A model generated the notes under the pieces. That model did no database searches, had not been told where the DNA came from, and worked only from the letters and a program-made list of their open reading frames with translations. Positions 39,401-51,545 of a DNA stretch of 64,000 bases are shown one piece after another. Source of the stretch: Chlorops oryzae (lineage: Eukaryota; Arthropoda; Insecta; Diptera; Chloropidae); assembly GCA_020466095.1 (NCBI GenBank), contig CM035807.1:82608241-82672240 (forward strand), given 5' to 3'. Each line of letters starts with the position of its first letter. Position 1 is the first letter of the stretch. Both the position numbers and the translations under genes were made by a program.

Positions 39401-41869
39401 TTCCGATTGTACACAGTCTTCTCGAACTCACCCTTCCCGGGGCGCTTAATCGATCTTTCGTCCGACCAAACATTGTGTTTATCAAGGTTGAGACCGTTTA
39501 GCAGAGTGATTGAGTGGGTGGATTGATGGATTGACAGTGTGAATCTGTTAAATCAACAAGCAATCATGCTCGGTCAGTAATATCACATGACAGGCAGGTT
39601 TGACCTTAAACCATTGAAAGGCAGCCGAAGGAAACTATATTTAAGGACTTCTTTCGTTCTCTTTTCTTTTTAGCGTTCGAGAGGTTTTTGCTATTTATGA
39701 GTTGAGGTATGAGGTTCCATCAGTTGGTATTAAACGATTATTTTTTTTCTTTCAATTTTTCATAATCTCCCTAAGCTATGAAAGAAAAGATTTATTCATC
39801 ATTTTTGCAGAAGGATCTTTTGGAAATCGGGGCGGGAAAAATGGGAGTTGTGCTTCGGGGCAAAGAAGGACCTTCAATTCAACATAATATCTATCCTACA
39901 TTCAATCTAAATTCGCTCTTTCTCCATTTTGTATTGGATTTACAATTTCATAAGCTTCCGCAGAGCCAAAACATAAGTATCTCTGCTTTTAATTTATATT
40001 GAGATAACCCTCGAAAGCGAAGTGTAAACAAAAAATCGCTACTAAAAGCAATAATCATGTTGCGGATGTAAACAAAGCAACTTCAGCAGCAAAATCAACA
40101 AGGTTGGATTCCAATTTTATGCGTTTCACGCATTTTACGTGAACGTGAACAGGAACAGATACCAGATACCGACAGGAGATCAGACGGCGAAACAGACAGA
40201 CTGGCAGACAATTCGGCAGACAGCTCAACAGGCTAAATGAATGGACGAGCGCGTACTGACAACAGCAAACAAACAAACAAACAAACAAACAACTAAACAA
40301 CCAAAACGAGGATAATGCTCGAGGCGGTAAGCTCGTCTCACACACATACATACATATACATACATGCATTCTTGTTCACAAAAGGATGAGCCGAAAAAGA
40401 TATTAAATTTCAAAATTTGTAGCAGAAGTTGTGGAAAAACTTTCCCAACTTGATTTTATTTGAACGAAGCAAAGAAAAAAGAAAACAAGCGATTAAGGGT
40501 ACATTACGTTCCAATGAGTGAGTGGTGAGGTTTGAAGCTCTATAGCGGGATTTTCAGATCTAAGCGAATTACTCTTCGCATCGTTTTTATGCACTAATGA
40601 GCTGCCAAGGCTCCGAGTCCTTTCCCGAAGTGCTGATGCGACAAAAAGTCGAGCTGAAGAGGAAAAAAGAAATCCCCGTTTTTCCCCCTTTTTTTTTTTT
40701 TTTTTTGTTTTTTGATTGACACAAATGAAGAATAATCGAATTTCGGTGATAAAGTTTTCGTTGCCAATGTCTTAAGTGTCTGCAGCGTCTCATAAATTCA
40801 TAAATAATCAACAAGGAAATGTGTCAAATTACGAGCTAAGACTTTTGGGTGACAATTAAAACGGGAGAGTGGGTAAAAGAGTTGAAGAGTAATTAGAGTC
40901 TTGGCTTCGTGCAATCGTAGTGCGATTGAAATCGATAGTCATTATCCTTGAAATGAGTTTTTCCATTTTTTTTTGCAAGCAATTCTGATGTGATCGAAAT
41001 TATCTGAAAATTCTGATCTAGTTAAAATTATGAATATACGAATTAATAATGTAGACAGATCCAATTAAAATCAGTGATATATTGCTTGGAAAGTTTCCCT
41101 TTGAACCAAATTCCTATTGAGCGGAAAAACGCCTTTCGATATTCCTTTACGACACTTCCATTCTCTATTAACCCAAAATATTGACTGGGATCTTCAAAAA
41201 TGCAATGAAAATAACTTTTTTGAACATTTTTTTTACTCTGCATTTCAAAAAAGTTCTTGAAGCCCCATAGCTTGTATTTTCATGTTTCCAAAATTCCTGT
41301 GAAAAAAATTTAACAAAATAATTGGGCCTCTAGGATTCGATTAGTAACATAGCGTAACGTAACGATAACATACATTACTTGAGTTAAAACATGAGAATTA
41401 ATTGGCCTGCACATCGGATTGCCTACTTCCTTCATTTTTCAAAATTTAACAATATTTCATAATATTGCCTATTACGAATGTAGATTAACGAAATCTATAA
41501 ATAATTCAGCATATTAAATTAAATTTTAATACGTAACAAAATTTTGATTCGATAACAAAGTTATGAACATTTTATTCTTTAGATAATATTACGATATGTA
41601 GCATAGCTATTATTCAAATTATATGACCTATATATTGAAAACATTGAAGAAACAGTGAATACTTTTCGAACAGAACTTTTTGTTACTCCGCGATAGTTGA
41701 GTAGCCAAGCTATTTATACGTCATGTCATATCAAAATATAGCTATAATCGATTTTTAACAAAATCTTGTAAATCTGGGCCTTATTTCATATAAACATATT
41801 GCGTGTAACGATAACATAATACTTAGTTAAACCATGAGTATTCTGCAACGCCTATTCCATTTTAAAAAT

Positions 41870-42738
41870 TTAAACTAATTTCATTGGCAAATTGCTAGTG
41901 GTTTCAATCAAGCATGTTTGAGCTGTATACCATTAAAACATCAACCATTTGAAAGTTTCAAAATTAAAAAATTAATGGTGGTCCTCTAAATTAGAGGCTC
42001 TAATAATAATTTAATAAAATACTGTGCATAAGTATCCCTCCTCATTTAATATCATACACGAACTATTTTGGTGACTATTTTCCCTTGGATATTAAAAAAA
42101 AATCTCTCTATTTCTGTTTATTTTAGGAAAGTGATCAGTAAAAATCCTTTGTTAACATTTGAAGTGATTTATGGATAAAGGTAATATCGTAAATCCCTCA
42201 AAACGGGATAAATCCCTCGTTCTGGCATCAGTGCATGGAATAAAATTATAGCATGACGCCTATAATTCTCATTTTGGTAACATGTTGACACTCAAGACTC
42301 GCCGAGTATCTGAAGATTTTTCACGACGTGATGAAGCAAGAACGTGAGTAAGTTTGTTTTATTTATTGGCTCGATAGAGCTGGGGAGCTAAGATAGTTTG
42401 ATAATCGATAGCTTCGATAGTCGATAGGTTCCATAATCGATAATCTTAATATTCAATTGATTCAGTAATCGAGTATTTCAATTATAGATAGGTCCAATAA
42501 TCGATTTTTTCAATAATCGGTCGGTTAATAATCGATAGTTCGATAATCGACAGTTCGATAATCTATGGCTCGATAATCGATAGCTTCTCTAATCGATAGT
42601 CAAAATTATCGATAGGTTCAACAATAGATAGTTTCAATGATCGATATTTTCAACAATCGATATTTCCGATATTAGTTTCTAGAATCGATATTTTCGATCA
42701 TCGATAATTTTGACAATCGATACTTTTGATAACCGAAA
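41870..42738 (+). mobile_element. CGATA-rich repeat, copy 4
   Basis: Same order of blocks as copies 2 and 5: GGCAAATTGCTAGTGGTTTC, TTAATGGTGGTCCT, GTGCATAAGTATCCCTCC, CTGGCATCAGTGCATGG, then the short frame (here shifted by one extra base after its ATG at 42282), GTGAGTAAGTTTG and a dense ATCGATA array. The right end stops at about 42738 without the usual terminus. Confidence 0.85.
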
Positions 42739-44539
42739 TAACGGAAGTCGGGCCCATTTTAAAGCATTCACATTCACATGGCTGGTGATACTGTTGATAA
42801 CGCTGATCGAGAAGATGAAAAATTTTGATAAAAATCCGCCGTAAATCCTCTCCCTCATGATACATACATCGGAAGCAAAACTCTCTTCAAATGTATCCTT
42901 TAAGTATTTTCCCTTAAAAGGTTTCAATATCAACGCCGAAAAAAATTTCTTTTTCACACATCAATGAAGTCGTACGAGAGTACATATTTTCAAACATATT
43001 TGCGAAGTGGTGAGCGGCAACGCACGACCAATCCGACTTTTCGGATTGACGTTGTAAATCAAAACCGAGCGAGCGTGCAAGCTAGCGAGAGCCCAACATT
43101 CACGTTCTGCGGTTACGGCGCCCGATTTCGGTTGGGCGGTTAGATGGCAGTTATGTTGATGATTGCTATGGCATGTCAGCGATTGTGTTCGAATACAGAT
43201 GTAACCAGATTCCTCACACAGATACACTCACCTACAAACATTTAATTTCACGGTATTCAATGCAAACGCCGTCAACGAAATCCTTCAAACTACACACAAA
43301 GCTTACGCAACGCCGGGACAATCAACTTTATGAGATTTTAAGCATGCGGCATGCAACCCCGCACCCCGTCGAGGTTTCCTTTTTTCTTCTTCTGCTTTTT
43401 TGGCAATGTTTTGCCATTTCATGTTATCAGACCGTCGCACGGGCATTGTTATGCAATTTTTTTCCTATAAACTTTTTCTTTTTATCCCAAGATATTTCAC
43501 TCACTGAAGCAAATCGATTGGGGGTTTCACATTACCACAAATCGCAAAAGCAAAAAACAGAAAAAGGAAAAATAAAAAAAAATAAATAGAATAAGAATAA
43601 CCGAAATGAAAAAGGGAAAAGCATCGTTTTTCTTTGGCGTCATGTATATTTGTCAATGTTTTTCTTTTATTTTATTTATTTATTTTATTTTTTTCTTTAC
43701 CATTTGAAGAAAGCAGTCTTTAGACATATTCGATGCAAGGACACGCATGGTTTGAGTGTGTGATTTCAAATAGTGAAAGTGCTTCCGTACCAAAAAAAAT
43801 CAAAATTAATCTTCTTAATGCTGGGAATGAGTAAAGCTTGTAGCAAGTAACGCGATCATCAATTTCGATTATTTATATAAAAAGGACATTATATTGGAGG
43901 ATAAAAAGGAACTGATTTGCTGATACCTATAAAAATGGGTCAAGAAAAATTTTTCATTCAATTTTGAGCTTAATAGAATTAAAGTCAATCGCGATAAAGA
44001 TGTTGAAATAGAAGAAAAAAACATAATTATCATGAATTGACAGATTGAATCATTCGAATATCCTTTTGAGATCGTCAACGGGACATTAAGAAATTTTCGA
44101 ACTTTTTTAAACATAATCACTATTCCCAGCCAACCTAAAGTCTCCTTTTCCGGAGCGCAAATTCTCCTAAAGACGCTCCGACAGGAGCTTGAAATGCTCG
44201 TGTTTTCGAGAGAAAAGTGCACGGAGCCGAACATGGAAAAATTGTACCTATCGGGATCTCAAAATTTACCTTTCATGACTGCTAGAATGCTCTTAAAGCA
44301 GAGATTGTCAGGGTACGATACATACGCATAAGTGTCTATGTGTTGAAAGCATTTTAATGCTATGAAAACGTTTCAGTAAAAATGCTACGCCAATATAACA
44401 ATTTTGTGTGCTCAAATTTACTTCTGACATGTAGATGTTCAAAAAGTCAATTGTAGTGATATATGCAATCTTCTGGTATCATTTGATTGCGAAGTAAATC
44501 TAGGTGTTTATCATTTAATTCTATGACGTTTTTGAATTA

Positions 44540-45230
44540 GATTGAGTAATAGAAGGAATTTCACTCTAAGTAAGTTGTGCTCAATTCATCGACATTGCAA
44601 TTTTGCATAGCATTCCTTTGTTGATGACTCATACTTTCCATTCGTAATATTTTTCTCAAAAATTAATTCCTCATTGAATTGAATGCACTGTATATTTTTG
44701 ATTTCTCGAAAATCAGCCTCAATTAAGCTTTGTGGATCTTGTCTCACATTATACATTGTATTTTTTTCGAATCATTTAATTGCATCTTTTTAGGATGCTA
44801 AAATCTTATATAACAGTTGTGCAAATCTTTTGACAAAAATGAGTATTTCAACTAGAACATGAACTTATAATTTTGGATAGACTTCACATGGTAACTAAAG
44901 ATTTGAAGTTTTATCAAAGTTCTAATATCGTTAATTGACTGTATCAATAAATGTTTAGTTAATTAGATTTGAAATAGGAAAGAGAAGGAACTTTCACCTA
45001 AGTAAGTGGTGCCAATCATCGACAGCAATTTGTGCATAGCTTCCTTTGTTTGACCATACTTTCCTTCGTCAATATTTTTTCAAAAATTAATTCCCATGTG
45101 AATTGGAACTGTCACTGTATAGTTGTGTTGATCTTCTCAAAGCCTCAATTAAGCTTTGTGGGTCTTGTCTTCACATTATACATATGTATATTTTTTAAAT
45201 ATTTAATTGCATCTTTTTAGGGATGGTCAA
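44540..45230. repeat. Imperfect tandem duplication, units of about 260 bp
   Basis: 44540-44800 and 44960-45230 match through TTTCACTCTAAGTAAGT, GCATAGC, CCTTTGTT, TCAAAAATTAATTCC, CCTCAATTAAGCTTTGTGG and TTTAATTGCATCTTTTTAGG. Most differences are single-base gains or losses. Confidence 0.75.
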
Positions 45231-47609
45231 TAATTACAATATCACTAATGCATATAGACCCACTGTCTCTATCTTTTTTTTTCCTCGGAAGGCCTTTTTT
45301 TCGTCCTTTAACCGCTTTAATTCTCCAGTATTTTTTCCAATAACTTTCTCTGCGAGATAAGAACGTATGCGTTCACGTGCTCACTTCTCTCCAATCATAT
45401 CACCTTCCACACGATTAAGCCGCTTCATTAAAGCACAATGATACTAAAGCAATGACGTCTGGGTCCATCAACGCAATCATTTATGATTTCTTCGTTTCCT
45501 GCGATTTCTTTAAATGCTTCCTCCAATCAAGCGACGAAGCAGTGGAAGTGTTGCCATGACAAAAAATCCCTTGCTACGGATATTTAAACCGATTACTGAG
45601 GAGCATTATGTACAGATCATGTTTTATTATCGCATTGTTTTGCAACAGACAGCATTTAAGGAGCTTTAAAATAAAACATAAGCTGTCTCAATGTGGCTTT
45701 GATTTGCACAAATAGAAGCTTCGAAAGAAAATGGATGAAATAATAAAAATAAAAAAATATGAAGGTACCTATTTTTTCCGAAATTCAAAATGATTTGAAA
45801 TAATATAACTAGGTTAATCGTGATTTGAACCCTTTCTTTCCCATGACAAACAGTTGGAAAAACAACCTAATAAAGGATATACAAAAAAATAGGAAAACAG
45901 TCAAAACAGCAAAACGAAATAGAGTTATCTTGATTTTCAGTAAAATTCAATTTCCGCCGGAGCATATTTTGTGCGTCTTCGTGTGCCCCTCTATGCAATC
46001 AGCACTACACAAAAGGGGAAGCAACCCTTTATCTAATATTTCCTCTCACATCCGTTTCATAGAATGTATTTGTGTATGTGTGTGTGCGTATTCATAGCAA
46101 CAATTTATATGAAGTTAATAGAAAAAGTCACAGAAACGTAATCATATTCATTAGCAAATTCTTTCGCCCCCCACCAGTAGCACGAATTTGGAGAACTTCT
46201 CCTCGCACTAAGCACACCTGTAGCCCGGTAGTGATTGAACAGACAATGGACGGCATACTTTTAGGGGTTGCTTTCCATACATAGCACTAAATGCTTTGAT
46301 GACAGATTATATTCATAAAGCTATCGCATTTTTTTTTTTTTTTTTGATGAATGATAAAAACGACGCAACGACGCTTTCAAAATGGCTTTAAAATTATGCC
46401 CATTCCGACAATTTGGGCTTAATTATTGCTTTTATGGCGATTGTGTAAAGCATGACAATGAACATGATATCCTTGTTGAGGAAGAACGCCAACAAATTAC
46501 TCATCAGTTGAAAAGTCGCTGGTGGACAGTATTTGCCGCATTATGATTAATTTTTGGGGTAACGAAATTTGTTGTCAATTAATATTTCGCTCGGCTGGCA
46601 TAATACTTATGTACGTACGTACGTAGCTCTTTTGTGGTTCAAATCCGATTTCCCTCTTAAAGCTGAACATGCAATTTTTTTTTTTTTTTTTTTTTTTGGG
46701 CTTCAAAAGGACTTGGGGTTTTTGTGGTATTCGCATTTTGGTTCCTGTTGCATAAATGAGTTTCTCTCGTATTTAATACCTTTTTGTGGTAGCATTTATT
46801 CCATTTTCCATTTCATTTTTCTCTACTCTTCGCCTTTCAAAATGCAAAACGTAATCAAAACAGCCATCAGAATTGTCCTCGCTTTTGTCGCTGTCTATGT
46901 GGAGTAACGGCTTATGTTCGTCTCAAGGGAAATCTGCTAAGCCGTTCATAATGAACACTTTTCCCACATGTGCCTCGTCGGTGCAGAAGCTTGGAAATGA
47001 AATTCTATATTGCAACAATCTCGAGAAAATATAAGTCACAAAAATAAATACGAACGTTTTAAAAGGCAAACATCTGAGAAAAATAGGAAATTGGCGCAAG
47101 ATCAATGCCGCAGGGCTATCAAAAAATAACGATAGATAAAGAATTCATATAATTAAATAGCAATTATTAAAAAAGGAAGCGCCCCGAAGAAACTCTGTGG
47201 AATTTTCCTTTTTTTTTCTTCTCTCAATAAATAAAAGTGCAACCGTTTGTTTGAATGTGTAAATGAAGCTTTATCATCAGTTTGTTGAACGAAAATATTG
47301 TCTTAAAAAAAGAGGAGAAAAAAAATCATTATTTGCACAGAAATGAAAGGACAATACGAGTAATTTCCATCATTTCCTTAATAGAATTTTTATCTTCTTC
47401 TGAGCATCAATTCTACGCTCATTGTCCTTTTGTCCGGTTTCAGGCATACTTCCTTTCGACTTAAACTTACTGCAAATCCGTATATCTTACCTTTGACATC
47501 TCCTTTCACCCTGATTACTATTTTTTGCTTCCTCTCTGCTTTTCAATATACGTATGTATCTATCTCCCCATCCCTTTGCACATATACATATATAATATAT
47601 ATATATATA

Positions 47610-47781
47610 CAGTCGAACTTCCATAACTCGAACTTCTGCAACTCGAGTTTTCTATAACTCGAACTGAGTCGGGTGACAATAGCGAATATGTTAAATAAAA
47701 TTTCGTTGCTCTAATTCGAAGTCTCTATAACCCGAACTATTTCTTTGGATATTGATGGTTCGAGTTATGGAAGTTTGACTG
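47610..47781. mobile_element. pogo/Tigger-like MITE 3, flanked by TA
   Basis: Starts CAGTCGAACTTCCATAACTC and ends GAGTTATGGAAGTTTGACTG with TA at 47608-47609 and 47782-47783. The interior is made of repeats of ATAACTCGAA and CTCGAACT. 172 bp, no coding sequence. Confidence 0.9.
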
Positions 47782-48239
47782 TATACATGTATATAAATAT
47801 ATATATATATATCAGTCGCAGTGTTATCTAATGTCACAGGATTGAAAGAAAGTTTGCTACGAAATTCAATAGAAGAAAATAAAAACCTATTGGATTAACG
47901 CTTAAGTGCTCATGATTAGCGCTTAAGTTTGACACCATTTTCGATTTTTACTCGTTGGCCGAATTGCTTTGGAAAAAATCCGAATTCTTTAAGGAGCTAA
48001 TTTGTTGCTGCCGAATATGAACTCGTGAAGAATGGAAATTGGTTGTTGTTCAAAGGATTTTCTTGTACACGACGATTTTCCTTGAATAACCCGAGCGTAA
48101 TGATTCCAATTCCATGCGTATTTATGTATGTGGATTATGTAAGCTAATTACACTGTGATAGTTTTTTTCAAAAACACCCAGAACCAGTCGAGATAGACCA
48201 TACAAAATATATATAGAGATGGTCAGCGTCACCAGGAGA

Positions 48240-49010
48240 TTCGATTTAGAATGTCCGTCCGTCTGTCCGTCTGTTTGTATACAGTTTTCTTATCGAAGGA
48301 GTTGAGCTATCTTGACAAAATTTGGTATGCAAACTCACAGGCACATGAGTAAGAACAAGTTCGAGAATGGACCCGATCGGACCATTTTTAGGGGTACCTC
48401 CAGTACTAGGGTCTGTTACGATAATCACAAAAACTGCTCTAAAGCCAGAGTTTTTCAAGATATTTTGATGAAATTTGGTATTTGAACATGTTTAAAGGCA
48501 AGTAATATGATTTCAAAAAATTGGAAAAGTGGGCGTGGCAGAAGGGCGTTTTTCGAAAATTGTCCCCTACACCCGAAATACAAATGGGACTTGCACGAAA
48601 TTTGGCACTTATGATTCCTTTGTAGCCATAAACATCCTCCCAAAATATTTCCTTGGTCGGTCCATTATTAAGGGTACCTCCAGTACTAGGGTCTGTCACA
48701 AAAATCCCAAAACTACCTCAAAATCTGACTTTTTCAACATATTTCAATTAAACTTAAAATTTGAGTGTATATTTAAGCCTCCGATTAGAATTGCAAAAAA
48801 AAAAATGGAAAAGTGGGCGTGGAAAAGGGGCGGTTTTCATAAAGAAATTTAACAGACGTCGGTATATGGGGCCCCTAATGGCCTTAAAAACTTCTTGAAT
48901 ATTCTTACTTAGTAGTCCTGTTTTTTGGGCGTGGTTCAAAAATTATTTAAACATGTGTGTCTGTGTCGGGTATTTTTTTGTCAGGCTCGCATGACTATAA
49001 CACCGTTACT
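48240..49010. repeat. Dispersed fly repeat with tandem GTGGGCGTGG units, copy 2
   Basis: Two to three tandem units of roughly 290 bp, each with GGTACCTCCAGTACTAGGGTC, a CAAAAAC/CCCAAAAC block and GGAAAAGTGGGCGTGG. Starts with TTGAGCTATCTTGACAAAAT. Related to 12100-12530. Small frames through it are not genes. Confidence 0.75.
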
Positions 49011-49224
49011 TGTTTTAAACGTTTTTTTTTAACCACTTTTTGGCGTATCTATGTATGAGTTGAAGTTTGGTATTCCAAACTAATACCAAAATGTACTCTG
49101 AGATATACCAAGTATTTCTCCCAAAAACACCGTAATGATAAAATGCCACAATAGGGAGATATACCCATTTAAAAGCTCAAAAATGGGGTGGGTTAGAACC
49201 CCCAAAACTGCCCCATGTATACGG

Positions 49225-49993
49225 ACCTGATTTGAAGTGATTTTTGGTTAAATATAAAAGCGAAAAAATCCCTCAAAACGGAAACAACCCCCTCGTTCTG
49301 GCATTAGTGCACAGCATGACGCATATAATTCTCATTTGGTTTGTAAAATGGGACACTTAAGAATCGCAGAATTTCTGAAGATTTTTCACGACGTGATGAA
49401 GCAAGAACGTGTGTAAGTCATAATCACCATCACCATGGACCGTCATCATAAGTTTGCTTTATTTAATGGCTCGATAGAACTGGGGAGCTATCGATAGTTT
49501 TATAATCGATAGCTTTAATAATCGATATGTTAAATAATCGGTTTTTGAATAATCGGTAGGTTAGATAATCGATAGTTTCTTTAATCGATAGACAAAATTA
49601 TTGATAGATTCAACAATCGATATGTTAAATAATCGGTTTTTTGAATAATCGGTAGGTTAGATAATCGATAGTTTCTTTAATCGATAGACAAAATTATTGA
49701 TAGATTCAACAATCGATATTTCCGATAATAGTTTCTAGACTGTATACTTTAGATAATCGATAACTTTGATAAAGATGAATTTTCGAGCGGCTCTCACCGT
49801 TATCTAAATAAAGGCTTTTTAGGAATCTGCCAATTTCAAAAAGAAGAAAGCCCTCTGTCACCAACCTGTCCAATGCTAAAGGAAATCTCCATGAATCAAA
49901 TATATCGATAGTCTTCAAAAACCATCGATGTTTTCGATAGTTTGAAACCATCGATAGTATCGATAGTGTTATCGATTGTTTCTCGAGCTCTAA
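49225..49993 (+). mobile_element. CGATA-rich repeat, copy 5
   Basis: Contains the short frame MGHLRIAEFLKIFHDVMKQE (ATG at 49348), then GTGTAAGTC, then CATAATCACCATCACCATGG (the seed of the microsatellite in copy 1), an ATCGATA array with an internal tandem repeat of about 95 bp, and the right end TATCGATTGTTTCTCGAGCT, an inverse match to the left end of copy 3. Confidence 0.87.
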
Positions 49994-50493
49994 TAGTTGC
50001 CCAGCGGCACCAATTACAAGCAAATTGGTTTGTAATCGTTTTTTGTTTTGTGATAAACGAATTTGCGACGAATGAGTTAATTTTTTGCATAAACTGTCAG
50101 TAATTGCGAGAGTAAATGAATAAATTTTCCTCCGCTCAAAGGTTTCGTCAATTCCGCAAAGCGAAAAAATCGGAAAACGAAAGTTGTGGATAAAAGAGGG
50201 CTAGGAATGATTTTTTTTTAGTTATGGGTATTTCCCTCTGGCGGATCGCAGGCACTGCTTTTTATGCTGCCCATTAACTATTCAATCAATGGTACGATTG
50301 CGATTGTACTGTAAATAGTATGCCTCGTCACTAACTTTCAAACAGCGCCCTCACATTTTACATCAAATATCAATTTTATGTACAGAAATTTTTCTTCCTT
50401 AGTCATCTTTAAGAAAAAGATTTCATTCATTTTAATTTTTTTTTTTTTCAAATGTGAAAAATCCGAACGGATTCGATCCGTCGGAATACTTAA

Positions 50494-51226
50494 GGGGGGA
50501 AATACAATTAAAAGGCCTAAAATGAGGCCTATGTTTGGGAGTGGATTGCAAGTAGGGAATTAAATGAATCTTAGCGATTCTTTTTGCATGTTATTAGGAA
50601 ATTATTGGGCAATGAAAATCAGTCAAGTTTTTCGAAAAATATTGTAATTAAGCCCATTTATGATCAATAATGTGGAGTTGTGTTTTGAGGGATGAACTTT
50701 GCGCCGTGCAGTCTCCAGGCCCAGGATCACGTCTAAAACAAAAAACAGCAACTGGGCATTAAACTTAGAGGTACAGCGCACAACATGAATTATTTCATAT
50801 GTAAAAAAATGGTTTTTCCATGAAAAAATGTGAAGTTGAAAAAATTTTTTTCAAAAAACACACTTTTTTTTCGACTTTGTTCGTAAAAAAAACATGTTAT
50901 AACAAACAAATATGAAAAATCCTTTCATTCATGTTGTGGAGAATTTCATTTCAAACATAAAGCTAAAAACCGCATTCGATTAAAATTAAATCTCTGACCT
51001 GTACATTGCACGGCGACTTTGAAAACACGACTTTTCAGTAGAAGCGTTTAAAGTTTACCTTTGTGAAAAATCTATTTGACACGCACTCACTAAATTGCGT
51101 ATTACTTTGAAAATAAGTACCGGACGGCTTTATGCTTTTAAAGGCTTATTCCCAGACATATTTAGAGTACATTAAGACAAAAAAAATTTTTTCGAAAAAA
51201 ATAAATTTTTAATTGTATTTCCCCCC
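50494..51226. mobile_element. TTAA-flanked inverted-repeat element (piggyBac-like insertion)
   Basis: Perfect 20-bp terminal repeats GGGGGGAAATACAATTAAAA, inverse at the right end, flanked on both sides by TTAA (50490-50493 and 51227-51230). TTAA duplication is the piggyBac hallmark, although the G-run terminus is unusual. 733 bp with no transposase frame, so non-autonomous. Confidence 0.88.
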
Positions 51227-51545
51227 TTAATAGGCACGAATATTATAAACAGTGTCAAGAGGGAAATGTCGTATTATCAAGATTTCTCGTCAATGCGTCG
51301 ATTGTACACATTTAACTGTATGAAAGTTCCATGTGGCTATATAAATAGTTAAAAAAAAAACTAATTTATTTTAAATTGTAGAATATAAAAATTGATTTTT
51401 TATTTCTTTTTTTTTAACACACAGTTTAACTGAAGAAATCTTAACTCGATTTTCTTATAAATTTTATATCATATCGTATTCAATCTTATTAATATATCAC
51501 AATCAGTGTCGATGGAGGTGCGCTTAAAATCACTTAAAATAGATG

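Larger units (their letters stand above)
33035..50493. other. Gene-poor interval between the unrecognised gene and the TTAA element
   Basis: Seventeen kilobases without a recognised gene. Contents: a hairpin (33421-33501), a non-LTR fragment (33685-34031), a short plus-strand frame (36180-36461), simple repeats ((AAAC)n near 40260-40290, (CT)n near 39237-39257, poly-T near 46675-46698, ACGT repeats near 46610), CGATA-rich repeats at 41.9 and 49.2 kb, a tandem duplication (44.5-45.2 kb), a pogo-like MITE (47610) and a GTGGGCGTGG repeat (48240-49010). Confidence 0.5.

Noticed and set aside
43173..43589. 138-codon plus-strand frame
   Set aside because: No domain, and it runs through homopolymer-rich sequence; likely chance.
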